Both the position numbers and the translations under genes were made by a program. Below are positions 1 to 7,705 of a stretch of 33,473 bases of DNA, piece by piece. The notes beneath the pieces are model-generated. The model worked only from the letters and a program-made list of their open reading frames with translations. It ran no database searches and was not told the origin of the DNA. Origin of the DNA: Actinomycetota bacterium (GTDB lineage Bacteria; Actinomycetota; Acidimicrobiia; Acidimicrobiales; Microtrichaceae); the NCBI GenBank assembly GCA_005777415.1, contig SXMI01000057.1, forward strand, positions 1-33,473. The letters are read 5' to 3'. Position 1 is the stretch's first letter, and each line of letters begins with the position of its first letter.

Positions 1-2
1 AC

Positions 3-545
3 CACCGCCAGCTCGTGACGGACCGCTGCCTGTCGCCCGGTCGAACCAACCAGTTCCTCTGGCTCTGTGGGGACGGGAGCCATCTGCCCGTCCGGTCTGC
101 GTCGGTGGACCGGATCGTCTCGATCGAGGCGCTCTGGCACCTTCCCAGTCGTGAGCAGTTCCTGCAGGAGGCCGCCCGGGTGCTCGTCCCCGGGGGGCGG
201 GTGGTCGTCGTCGACATCCTGGTGCAGCCGGGTGCGGGTCCGGTCGTCGGCGTCGACGACCGGACGGTCGAGGCCGAGCTGTCGTCGACCTTCGATCCGT
301 GGCCGGAGGTCTTCGGTTCGGTGGCGCAGCTGGAGCGGCGGGCTGTCGATGCTGGACTCCGCCCGCTTCGGCACGTCGACGCGACCCGGCAGACCGCACC
401 GACGTACCTCGACCACGGCGACGGACATCGTCGGCCCGGTGACGCCGGGTTCGCCAACTCGTCGGGAGTCAGGATGTTCGTGGCGCTGCACCTCGCCGGG
501 GCACTCCAGGTCGTCTACGCATCATTCGAGCGACCCCGTGCGTGA
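3..545 (+). CDS. SAM-dependent methyltransferase, 5' end outside window
   Basis: This is the C-terminal part (about 180 codons) of a class I SAM methyltransferase of the Methyltransf_11 type. The reading frame is open to the left edge, so the true start and the glycine-rich SAM motif I lie outside the window; the GTG at 15 is probably internal. Visible are the acidic stretch ending in DRIVSIEALWHLPS, where family members have the motif II/III region, and the helix-strand signature ARVLVPGGRVVVVDIL that follows it. This fold transfers a methyl group to small molecules, lipids or sugars, and the substrate cannot be read here. The next gene starts about 200 bases downstream in the same direction, so the gene may belong to the same glycan-modification block. 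The 204 bases after it hold no gene I can support. Family assignment is fairly secure; the role is inferred only. Confidence 0.8.
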   Translation, partial: HRQLVTDRCLSPGRTNQFLWLCGDGSHLPVRSASVDRIVSIEALWHLPSREQFLQEAARVLVPGGRVVVVDILVQPGAGPVVGVDDRTVEAELSSTFDPWPEVFGSVAQLERRAVDAGLRPLRHVDATRQTAPTYLDHGDGHRRPGDAGFANSSGVRMFVALHLAGALQVVYASFERPRA

Positions 546-749
546 GGCTCAGCCGATGCGCCGGCCCTCATCGTGGATCCGGTGTGTCGGGCATGGGAGG
601 ATGAACCCGGTGGATCCCCCAGTCACCCGTCGGTCCGCTCGCGGTGCCGTGGCCCCGTCGGCGGGGTGCCCCGCTGCTGGATCGCTCGCTCTGGCGGTCG
701 TGACGAGCGCGGACCGACGGTGCGCGGCCCTCCTCGGGGAGGGTCCGCC

Positions 750-1700
750 GTGGTTGCGGTGAGCGAATCCGTCTCGGTGTTGGTTCCGGTGCTGAACGGG
801 GAGCAGACCATCGGCGAGCTGGTCGCCCGTACCCGAGCAGTGCTCGATGAGCACGGCCGCGAGCACGAGATCATTCTCATCGACGACGGCAGCACCGACG
901 GCTCCTGGCAGGTCATGGACGACCTCGCCCGTTCGGAAGCCGACGTCGTCGCCATCGGCCTCAGTCAGAATTTCGGTCAGCACAACGCGCTGCTCTGCGG
1001 TATCCGGGCGGCCCGGATGGACACGATCGTGACGATCGACGACGACCTGCAGCACCCGCCGAGCGAGGTCCCGCTGCTCCTCGATGCCATCGAGCCGGGC
1101 GTCGACCTGGTCTACGGGCGCGCGCAGCACTACCGGCACGGGGTGTTCCGTCGAGCGAGCATGGTGATCCTGAAGTTCCTGCTCGAGCGCTGGTTCCGGG
1201 TGCCCTTCGCCCAGCAGACCACGTCGTTCAGGGCGTTCCGGACCTCACTCCGTGACGCATTCGACGAGTCGCCGGGACGCGAGTTCTCGCTCGACGCACT
1301 CCTGATCGCGTCGACCCGGAACGTCACCAGCGTCGTCGTGCGCCACGACCCCAGACGGACCGAGCGGTCCAGGCACACGCTCGGGACCCTGATGCGACAC
1401 GTGACGGACTCCATCGCCGGGTCGTCGTTCGCTCCGTTGTTCTTCGCCTCGGCACTGGGGTCGCTCGTCCTCGCCGCCGGGCTGCTCGGTGCCCTCGGGT
1501 GGACCGTGGCCGCCGTGGTCGGAACCCAGCCGTCTCCGTGGTGGATCGCCGTGGCGGCCGTCGGGGTGCTGTGGGGCGTCACACTGTTGGCGCTGGGGCT
1601 GTTGGGCAACTACGCGGCTCGACTCCTGATGCGCTCCAGTGGTCGTCGTGCGTTCGTGGTGGCCCGGTCCACGGGCCTGGAGGGCCGGCCACCCGAGTGA
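750..1700 (+). CDS. Family 2 glycosyltransferase with C-terminal membrane anchor (DPM1/GtrB/ArnC-like)
   Basis: The predicted 316-residue protein has a GT-A domain (about residues 7-220) and two hydrophobic helices (about 225-255 and 262-290). Visible motifs are VLVPVLNGE at the start of the fold, IDDGSTDGS (44-52) and the metal-binding TIDDDLQHPP (95-104). This architecture is known from enzymes that move a sugar from a nucleotide donor to a polyprenyl phosphate at the inner face of the membrane, such as dolichyl-phosphate mannose synthase, GtrB and ArnC. The lipid-linked sugar is then used on the outer face by a polytopic transferase; the membrane protein two genes downstream is a candidate partner. 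I chose GTG 750 because GGGGAGGG lies 6 bases upstream; GTG 759 is the alternative. The frame stays open to 573 but that part looks non-coding. Its stop overlaps the GTG of the next gene. Confidence 0.9.
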   Translation: MVAVSESVSVLVPVLNGEQTIGELVARTRAVLDEHGREHEIILIDDGSTDGSWQVMDDLARSEADVVAIGLSQNFGQHNALLCGIRAARMDTIVTIDDDLQHPPSEVPLLLDAIEPGVDLVYGRAQHYRHGVFRRASMVILKFLLERWFRVPFAQQTTSFRAFRTSLRDAFDESPGREFSLDALLIASTRNVTSVVVRHDPRRTERSRHTLGTLMRHVTDSIAGSSFAPLFFASALGSLVLAAGLLGALGWTVAAVVGTQPSPWWIAVAAVGVLWGVTLLALGLLGNYAARLLMRSSGRRAFVVARSTGLEGRPPE

Positions 1701-2665
1701 GGACCACTGCTGCGGCGGAGTGGATCCGTGGTACGTGGGGTACCCTCGAGGAGGTGTTCCGGGCCCGGCGACGACCTGTTGCGAGCGGCGACCAGCCGTC
1801 CGCCGGATCTGGTGGTCCCGTGGGCGGCGAGCGCCCGGGGGCGGGCGAGCACACGATGTATGCCGGTCTCCGGGATCGGGGCTACGTCACGGTGGACCTG
1901 CTCGACGAGGTGGAACTCCAGGAGGTGCGGGCCGTCCGCAACCGCCTCGGCGTCGCGCCGGGGGATCCGCGTACGGGGTTGTTCAATGACACGTGGTCGA
2001 CCGACACCGGCTACAAGCGGGCGGTCTCGGAGGCGATGGACCGGGTGTTCGCCCCGGCCGTGCAGCGAGTGCTGCCCGACCACCGGTCCCTCGGATTCGT
2101 CCACATCGTGAAATGGCCGGGCGAAGCCGGTGACGTGGTGGCGCATCGGGATCCAACCTTCGTCGACGAGGACCGCTTCCGCTCGATGATGGTCTGGTGC
2201 GCGTTGGACGACGTGACCGTCGAGACGGGTGCGCTGTGGGTCGTGCCGGGCAGTCACCGAGCGGCGACGGGCGTGCGCGGCCACCAGTGCGAGGAGAACC
2301 TGTACCCGGAGGTGAGCGCGGATCGACCTCGGTACGCCGTTCCCCTCGAGCTGCGGGCCGGGTCGGCCGTCCTCTACGACCACGCACTGGTCCACACGTC
2401 CGGCCCGAACCGCTCGTCCGACGAACGGGTCGCGATTGCCGGGGTGCTCGTCCCCGACTCCGCCGCGCCCCGCTACGCCGTTCCGAACGGCCCTGCTGAG
2501 CTCAGCACGGTTGCCATCGACGAGCAGTTCTTCATCGACCATCGGCTCAGCCACCTGGACCCCGACGCCGTCGCTGCGTCGTGCGCACCGCTCGGCACCG
2601 CAGTGCGCCGAGCCCGACCGCCCGTGGAGCCGCTCGCACCCCCGCCGCCGGCTCGTCGAGGGTGA
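1697..2665 (+). CDS. Phytanoyl-CoA dioxygenase (PhyH) family Fe(II)/2-oxoglutarate oxygenase
   Basis: PhyH-family enzymes hydroxylate a substrate with Fe(II), O2 and 2-oxoglutarate. Counting from the internal ATG at 1856, the iron ligands are visible as HRD (H97, D99) and as the distal His of LVHTSGPNRS (H180), with R191 placed to bind 2-oxoglutarate. GALWVVPGSHR and the preceding strand match the double-stranded beta-helix core. Two starts are possible. GTG 1697 overlaps the previous stop as GTGA, with GGAGGG 12 bases upstream, and adds 53 low-complexity residues. ATG 1856 begins where the family normally begins but has no clear ribosome site. I used 1697 because GTGA coupling recurs through the window. 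The next gene overlaps this one by GTGA at 2662. Setting beside a glycosyltransferase suggests hydroxylation of a glycan, lipid or small metabolite, which is inference. Confidence 0.88.
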   Translation: MRTTAAAEWIRGTWGTLEEVFRARRRPVASGDQPSAGSGGPVGGERPGAGEHTMYAGLRDRGYVTVDLLDEVELQEVRAVRNRLGVAPGDPRTGLFNDTWSTDTGYKRAVSEAMDRVFAPAVQRVLPDHRSLGFVHIVKWPGEAGDVVAHRDPTFVDEDRFRSMMVWCALDDVTVETGALWVVPGSHRAATGVRGHQCEENLYPEVSADRPRYAVPLELRAGSAVLYDHALVHTSGPNRSSDERVAIAGVLVPDSAAPRYAVPNGPAELSTVAIDEQFFIDHRLSHLDPDAVAASCAPLGTAVRRARPPVEPLAPPPPARRG

Positions 2666-4023
2666 GACCACAGGTGGAACGAGGGAGCGACACGGTCGAA
2701 TCGTCGCCGGCGGTCGGTCTGCCTGTGACCGACCCGGAGCGGTCCGGCGGCGGGTCGGGGACGTGGCTCGGGTTCGACATGGCCGTGCTGGCCGTCGCGC
2801 TCCTCCACGCGCTCGTGTTCGCCCCGGTGGTGCTCTCGGCGTTGTTCCGGCCGAGGATGATCGTCCCGAACCTCTGGCTCGGTCACGCCGCCATGATCTC
2901 CGAGACGTTCCGGGATCCGCTCAGGCCCAACCAGCCCCACTTCGGTTGGCACCTCGCCAGCCGCGTCGTGAACGTGGTGCTGCCCGGCAGCGACCCTCGT
3001 GTCGCCGCTGCGGTCGTCTCGATCGTCGCGGCCGCCGGCCTCGGCGCAGCGCTCTACTGGATCCTCCGTCACTCCGACGACGGCTCCGTACTGCTCTCCC
3101 GTTGGGCGGCGGCGGGGGTGAGCGTCGCCGTCGCGCTGATGGAGAGTCCAGCGGCCATCCAGGGGTGGGAGGCGCTCCTCACCCCGCGGACCAGGTTCGT
3201 GCCGTTGTACTACTCGTTCGTCCCGACGACGCCGGCGGTGATGGGGCTGAGTGTCGCGCTCGTGTGGATGAGCGCGCAGTTCGTTCGGGGTCGGCTCCGG
3301 GCCCGACGGCGCCTGCTGCTGCCTCTGCTCGTCGTGGCGACGGCGATCGTGAAGCCGAGTCTGGTCCCTGCGCTGGCAGTGGTCGTGCCCGTGTGCGTTG
3401 TGCTCGTCCGGCGAACGCGACTCGGGCTGGTGGGCGAGCGTCACGGGAGCGTCGCCGACGCGATCCGCCTCGTCACGGTGCCGGCCGTCCTCGTCCTGGC
3501 GTTCCAGTTGTCGGTCGCCGTCTGGTTGAGTCCGGCGGACCGTGCGGGAGGCTTTGAGTTGCGACCGTTCTGGGAGCTGGGCGAGATGGGTGGTTTCGGC
3601 TGGCAGTTCTGGCTGGTCCTGATGTTCCCCGTGGTGGCGTTGATCCTGCTGCGTCGACGGCTGCTCGATGACGTCGCCGTCCTGCTCGGTCTGGGTCTCT
3701 TCTCGGTCGGGCTCGTGGCCACTCTGCTCTTCGCCCGATCCGGTCTCACGATCTATAAGGGGGCGAACGGCGGTGACATCCTCCAGCTCGCCGCTGCGGG
3801 CTCCACAGTCCTGCTCATCTATGCGCTTCGTCGGGTGATCGTCCTGGTCCGGGATCGTTCGCTGTCTCGGGCGACGATCGTGGTGCTCGCGCTCGCGCTC
3901 GTGCCGTATCTCGCCGCGGGGGTGTCGACCTACCGGTGCCAATCGGGACTCGTCGCGTGCTACCCCGCCGAGCTCGCCCCGCCCTGGCCCCAGACTCCTC
4001 TGTCCGGGTCGGTGGGCGGCTGA
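2662..4023 (+). CDS. Polytopic membrane protein, paralogue of the 9942-11300 product
   Basis: The 453-residue protein has a disordered N-terminus (1-38) followed by roughly ten hydrophobic helices. I do not recognise a named family. After the first helix there is a soluble loop rich in H, N, R and P (about 63-100, including NLWLGHA and QPHFGWH). Another loop at 175-191 includes RTRFVPLYYSFVPTT, and a KPS motif sits at 231-233. This layout recalls GT-C glycosyltransferases, which use polyprenyl-phosphate sugars on the outer membrane face, and also Wzy-like polymerases; neither is proven. The GtrB-like transferase two genes upstream would supply such a donor. GTG 2662 overlaps the PhyH stop, and in-frame GTG 2674 is an alternative. 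The gene is followed by a hairpin and then a convergent gene. The protein encoded at 9942-11300 shows the same order of loops and motifs. Confidence 0.8.
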   Translation: MRPQVERGSDTVESSPAVGLPVTDPERSGGGSGTWLGFDMAVLAVALLHALVFAPVVLSALFRPRMIVPNLWLGHAAMISETFRDPLRPNQPHFGWHLASRVVNVVLPGSDPRVAAAVVSIVAAAGLGAALYWILRHSDDGSVLLSRWAAAGVSVAVALMESPAAIQGWEALLTPRTRFVPLYYSFVPTTPAVMGLSVALVWMSAQFVRGRLRARRRLLLPLLVVATAIVKPSLVPALAVVVPVCVVLVRRTRLGLVGERHGSVADAIRLVTVPAVLVLAFQLSVAVWLSPADRAGGFELRPFWELGEMGGFGWQFWLVLMFPVVALILLRRRLLDDVAVLLGLGLFSVGLVATLLFARSGLTIYKGANGGDILQLAAAGSTVLLIYALRRVIVLVRDRSLSRATIVVLALALVPYLAAGVSTYRCQSGLVACYPAELAPPWPQTPLSGSVGG

Positions 4024-4040
4024 CCCTCCGACGACCGGGT

Positions 4041-4061
4041 GGCGCCCGTCCTGTGGGCGCC
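4041..4061. terminator. Hairpin between convergent genes
   Basis: A perfect 7-bp inverted repeat, GGCGCCC and GGGCGCC, with a 7-base loop lies in the 47-base gap between two converging genes. There is no T run on either side, as is common for high-GC actinobacterial terminators. It could act in both directions. Function is inferred from position and symmetry only. Confidence 0.5.
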
Positions 4062-4070
4062 TGCGCAGAC

Positions 4071-5378
4071 TCAGTCCAACCGGTCGCCGTCGGGTCCCGT
4101 CGGGTTGGTTCCGGTGGCTGTCCCCAGGGTCACGCTGGCCATCGGGCGCAGCCGGGCCAGGCTCCGGGTGAGCCGGTGGAGGGCGCCGGCCCGGACTCCC
4201 GGGTGGCACGGCAGGTAGAGGGCGTGTTGCTTGACCGCTCGGGCCACCGGGTGGTGACAGGATGACGGCTCGCACTCGCACACGAGTCGGAGGTTCGTGC
4301 CGGCCGTGTCGAAGCCGTCGGCTGCGAGACCTCGCTGTACCCGCTCGACGTCCTCGATGTACGCAACGCACTGCCAGTGCACGTGGTGGCCGCCGTCGGA
4401 GCCGGTGGGAACCGGGACACCGAGGTACCGGAGGGTGGCGCGGATCTGCTCTGCGTTCGCCACTCTGACCCGGTCCGTTGCGGCGACCCCGGGGAGCAGT
4501 TCGAGGCCGACGGACGCCTGCTGCGCCGTGAATCGTTCGAACCAGGGGTCACTCGGCCCGGTCGGCGCCGACTGCGGTTTCCTCGCTCCGGAGATCGTCT
4601 GCTCGACTCCGGGATGTCGTCGCCGCAACCATCGGACCAACGGGAATGTCGCCACGGTCCATGCTGCGTGGCTACTGGTGAGGTTCCAGACCAGGGTGCC
4701 CGACACCTTGGCGAGCAGTCTCGAGCGGGGCGTGACTCGGAGTTGGGTCTGAGCGCGGCGGAGTCGGGCTGCCAGATCTGCATCGTCGGTCACGGCGAGT
4801 CCGCCCCCGTAGGTGTCGAGGGTCTTGGTGGCCGACGAGCTGTAGATGCCGACGTCCCCGAATGCTCCGGCCTGCCTGCCGTCGACGGTGGCACCGAGGT
4901 TGTGCGAGAAGTCCTCCACGATCCTGGCACCAACTGCTCGTGCCGCCTCGATGATCGGGGTCGGGTCCGACGCGATCCCGAACAGGTAGGTCAGCATCAC
5001 CACCCGTGTTCGTTCATTCAGGTGCTCCACGAGTTGCGCTTGATCGAACAGCAGCGTGCCGGGGTCGATGTCCACCACGACGGGCTGGCACCCGACGCTG
5101 CGCACGGCATCGACCATCGGCTGGATCGTGATCGGCGGGAGGATGACCTCGGAGCCGGGTGGGAGATCCATCGCCTGCAGGGTCGCGAGAAACGCTGATC
5201 TCGCGAACGGGAAGGCGATGCAGGTGCCGACCCCGAGGTGGTCGGCGAAACGCCGCTCGAACGCGGTGACGACGCCGTCGCCCGCGGCGTCACCGGGTCT
5301 GCTCCGGATGGCAGCACGGAGCAGATTCCGTACGTCGAAGCGGACGGTGTGGTTGATGCACGTTCGTGCGACGGCCAC
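4071..5378 (-). CDS. DegT/DnrJ/EryC1/StrS-family aminotransferase, divergent
   Basis: The 435-residue protein belongs to the PLP-dependent DegT family, whose members transfer an amino group onto keto-sugars or related ketones. The PLP lysine is K185 in SSSATKTLDTYGGG, and D156 in EDFSHNLGA takes the place of the usual EDAAHALGA. The substrate-side half is unusual. It has a hydrophobic segment at about 221-250 and a cysteine/histidine-rich C-terminal part (C367, C369, C374, H375, H376, C391, H392). GTG 5378 was chosen because AGGGAGG lies 8 bases upstream and because it begins right after the GMC gene, whose stop is only 4 bases away. Coupling to an alcohol-oxidising flavoprotein suggests a two-step oxidise-then-aminate reaction. 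The catalytic fold is secure. The substrate is unknown, and a non-sugar substrate cannot be excluded. Confidence 0.88.
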   Translation of the reverse strand: MAVARTCINHTVRFDVRNLLRAAIRSRPGDAAGDGVVTAFERRFADHLGVGTCIAFPFARSAFLATLQAMDLPPGSEVILPPITIQPMVDAVRSVGCQPVVVDIDPGTLLFDQAQLVEHLNERTRVVMLTYLFGIASDPTPIIEAARAVGARIVEDFSHNLGATVDGRQAGAFGDVGIYSSSATKTLDTYGGGLAVTDDADLAARLRRAQTQLRVTPRSRLLAKVSGTLVWNLTSSHAAWTVATFPLVRWLRRRHPGVEQTISGARKPQSAPTGPSDPWFERFTAQQASVGLELLPGVAATDRVRVANAEQIRATLRYLGVPVPTGSDGGHHVHWQCVAYIEDVERVQRGLAADGFDTAGTNLRLVCECEPSSCHHPVARAVKQHALYLPCHPGVRAGALHRLTRSLARLRPMASVTLGTATGTNPTGPDGDRLD

Positions 5379-5382
5379 CCTC

Positions 5383-6966
5383 TCAGCCTCCCTGTACGGA
5401 TTCGTGGACGATCCGCGTGGCGTTGGCCATGGTGACCAGAGCCAGGGTGGTGGCCGGGATCGACGGCAGGACCGACGCGTCGACGACGTGGGTCCGATCG
5501 AATCCGCGGGGCCGGCCCAGCACGTCGGTGTCGAGGGGCGCTTCCCGTCGGTCCAGCATGGGCATGGAACCCCCGAAGTGCCAGGAGATCGGCTCCGGAC
5601 CGACCATGGGGCCGATGGGAGGCAGCACCTGCAGGCCGGCCTGCCTGAGGAGTCGACGGAGGTGTTCGGCTGCTCGTCGGGCCGTTGCCGGGAACGACGG
5701 CATCGGGACGGTGTCGACAACCATCCGGTGGCCGGCCGGTTCGTCGCGCTCGAGGGTGAGCACGTGGTGTCCGGCGTCGTCGGAGTGCATGGAGCAGAGC
5801 GCGACCAGGAACTGTCGGGCGATCCGGTCAGTGGCCCCGCTGGGCAGGTGGAGGCGTGCGGTGAGGTGGGCCAACCGACCTGTCGCCAGTTCGTTCGGCG
5901 GCGACACCTGGGCGTGGATCCAGTGCGGCGACGCCGGGGTCCGGAACTCGACGAAACAGGCCGCGAGCGTCATGGCCGCTGCCGGTTCCGGCGCCCGTCC
6001 CGGGACGAGGATCGGTGCGACAAACCCCTGGGTCGACAGGAGTCGGACCGGGTGATCCCACAACTCGAGCGTTTCGAGCATGATCCTGGTCGAGCCGATC
6101 GGCCCGCCGGCGATGAACAGTCGGTCACCGGTGATCCGTTCGGTCCGCCCATCGACGGTGACGCACCGGACGACGACTCGCCCTGAAGTCTCCTCGATCG
6201 TCCGCACGGTCAGGCCGGGGCGGTACTCGACCACGCCCGAGGCCACGAGCGGGTCCAGATGGTGCGTCGCAGCGTCGATCGACCCGTAGGCGCAGCCGCT
6301 GTGGCACATGCCGCAGTAGCGGCACGATCTCGGCGAGGAGTGCCCGCCGGTGACGGCAAGTCGGGAGCGCCCGAACACGATGTCCGGATCGCTGGTCAGT
6401 GGTGAGGACTCGAGACGGTTGAGCACGAGCTGTGCTGTGGGGGGGATGGTCAGCTGGTCGATCGAGTCCCGGTAGACCGGGAACTCGGCCTCGAGGCCGT
6501 CCCGGGCTCCGGACAGCGGCATCGTCCGGAGTACCTGTCGGTAGTGCGACGCCAGGTCGGCCCGGTCGATCGGCCAGCCCTCCATGTCGTTGTCGTGGGT
6601 CGGCAGGACGGCCGCACCCCACACGTTGCTCCGGCCGCCGCGGGCGAGTGAGGCCACGGGAGCGAACGGGAAGCGTCGGACGGTCGGCAGCGGCGGGACG
6701 CCGTCGGGCTCGTAGACGTGGTCCGACCCGAAGTCGAGCCGCCTCGGGAGCGGGTCGCCGAGGGTTGGGTTGCGGCTGATGAGGTCGACGCTCGTCTCGT
6801 CCCAGTCCGGCGGGTCGAGCCGACCGAGTCGGGCGACCACTCGGAGGCGGTCCTCGTCGAGCACCCGACCGACGTCGACCATCACCGTGGACCGACCCAG
6901 GCGGGCGAGTTCCGTCGCCGCAGCGACGCCGGCATGGCCGCTGCCGATGACGATCGCGTCGGTCAC
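5383..6966 (-). CDS. GMC-family flavin oxidoreductase with CxxCxxCxxxC motif
   Basis: GMC enzymes oxidise alcohols to carbonyls with FAD. The 527-residue protein starts with a Rossmann FAD motif, AIVIGSGHAG (4-13), and has the second FAD-contact region LARGGRSNVWGAAV (108-120). The catalytic-His region SWHFGGSMPM has H463, and the C-terminal signature HVVDASVLPSIPATT spans 493-507. Residues 215-225 contain four cysteines spaced C-x2-C-x2-C-x3-C (C215, C218, C221, C225), the spacing of a ferredoxin 4Fe-4S half-site; most simple GMC oxidases lack it. The GTG start has GGAGGG 5-6 bases upstream. It is the third gene of a reverse operon (methyltransferase, membrane protein, GMC, DegT), 67 bases after the second. 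Probable job: oxidise a hydroxyl that the next gene product aminates. The electron acceptor is unknown. Confidence 0.9.
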   Translation of the reverse strand: MTDAIVIGSGHAGVAAATELARLGRSTVMVDVGRVLDEDRLRVVARLGRLDPPDWDETSVDLISRNPTLGDPLPRRLDFGSDHVYEPDGVPPLPTVRRFPFAPVASLARGGRSNVWGAAVLPTHDNDMEGWPIDRADLASHYRQVLRTMPLSGARDGLEAEFPVYRDSIDQLTIPPTAQLVLNRLESSPLTSDPDIVFGRSRLAVTGGHSSPRSCRYCGMCHSGCAYGSIDAATHHLDPLVASGVVEYRPGLTVRTIEETSGRVVVRCVTVDGRTERITGDRLFIAGGPIGSTRIMLETLELWDHPVRLLSTQGFVAPILVPGRAPEPAAAMTLAACFVEFRTPASPHWIHAQVSPPNELATGRLAHLTARLHLPSGATDRIARQFLVALCSMHSDDAGHHVLTLERDEPAGHRMVVDTVPMPSFPATARRAAEHLRRLLRQAGLQVLPPIGPMVGPEPISWHFGGSMPMLDRREAPLDTDVLGRPRGFDRTHVVDASVLPSIPATTLALVTMANATRIVHESVQGG

Positions 6967-7033
6967 CGGATCCCTCCGGGGGTCGGTACCGACTTCCGGA
7001 GCCCCGAGCTGCTTCGAGGAGCGCGGTCGACGA

Positions 7034-7705
7034 TCACTCGGCTCCGGAGCCGATCGCGGCGGTCACGTCGTCGGCCCGGACCCCCCGGCTCCGGTCCCGA
7101 CGCTTCCTGAGCCACAGTGCGATCGGAACCGCGGCGAGGCTGAGCACGGCGAGTCCCACAGTGGCCGGTCCCGGGAAGGCGATGCCCACGGCGACGAGCG
7201 CACCCTGCAGTGCGCTCAGCAGTCCCAGCGCCGTGGCGACGACGAGGGCGTAGACGGTGAGCTCCCGTCGGCTCCGCCGCACGGGCCCGAGGTGACGTGC
7301 CCACGTCGTGACGGCGGTGCCTCCCAGCACGGCGAGGCCCGGGACGAATGCGGGGTGGACCGGACCTCGGTCGGCCAACCAGGACTGCAGGCGTTCGCGG
7401 CCCTCGGCGGCGATGCGCCGCCGTCGACCGGGCATCGACGTGACGAGGACCGCTGCCGAGACCCCTGCTGCCGCTTCGATGATCAGGGTGGTGAGCCCGT
7501 AGGCGAGCGCTGCCGCGGCCGGTGAGCCGAATGCGACCAAGGACCAGGCGAGCACGGCGAGTCGAACCGGTTGACTGACAGGGGACAGCTCGAAGATGAC
7601 GAGGAACCACATCAGCGACTGCACCCCCCACGAGGGAGCAGGGTTGAGGCCCGTCGCCGATGCAGGATCGTCGCGAGCCTCCGCCGCCTCCACTCCGGAC
7701 CTCAC
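7034..7705 (-). CDS. Small integral membrane protein of unknown function
   Basis: The 223-residue product is mostly hydrophobic, with probably five or six helices: about 30-50, 52-72, 75-100, 125-143, 158-180 and 182-202. A basic loop follows about residue 100 (GRRRRIAAEGRERLQSW) and the tail after the last helix is basic (LRKRRDRSR). I recognise no family. GTG 7705 overlaps the stop of the upstream methyltransferase as GTGA, which fixes the start and implies translational coupling. The GMC oxidoreductase follows 67 bases later. It could anchor the pathway enzymes at the membrane, carry a lipid-linked intermediate, or pass electrons from the flavoprotein into the membrane, but no heme- or quinone-binding motif is visible. 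The gene call rests on the coupling and the membrane-protein composition. Confidence 0.75.
   Translation of the reverse strand: MRSGVEAAEARDDPASATGLNPAPSWGVQSLMWFLVIFELSPVSQPVRLAVLAWSLVAFGSPAAAALAYGLTTLIIEAAAGVSAAVLVTSMPGRRRRIAAEGRERLQSWLADRGPVHPAFVPGLAVLGGTAVTTWARHLGPVRRSRRELTVYALVVATALGLLSALQGALVAVGIAFPGPATVGLAVLSLAAVPIALWLRKRRDRSRGVRADDVTAAIGSGAE

Noticed and set aside
573..749. Upstream extension of the GT2 gene to 573
   Set aside because: The extra 59 residues have no hydrophobic or catalytic feature, while GTG 750 has a strong ribosome site at the right distance.
2473..4371. Reverse-strand open frame of 632 codons
   Set aside because: It is opposite the PhyH and membrane-protein genes and is composed of Arg, Gln, Asp, His and Gly without any domain. 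It is the expected antisense shadow of a high-GC gene.
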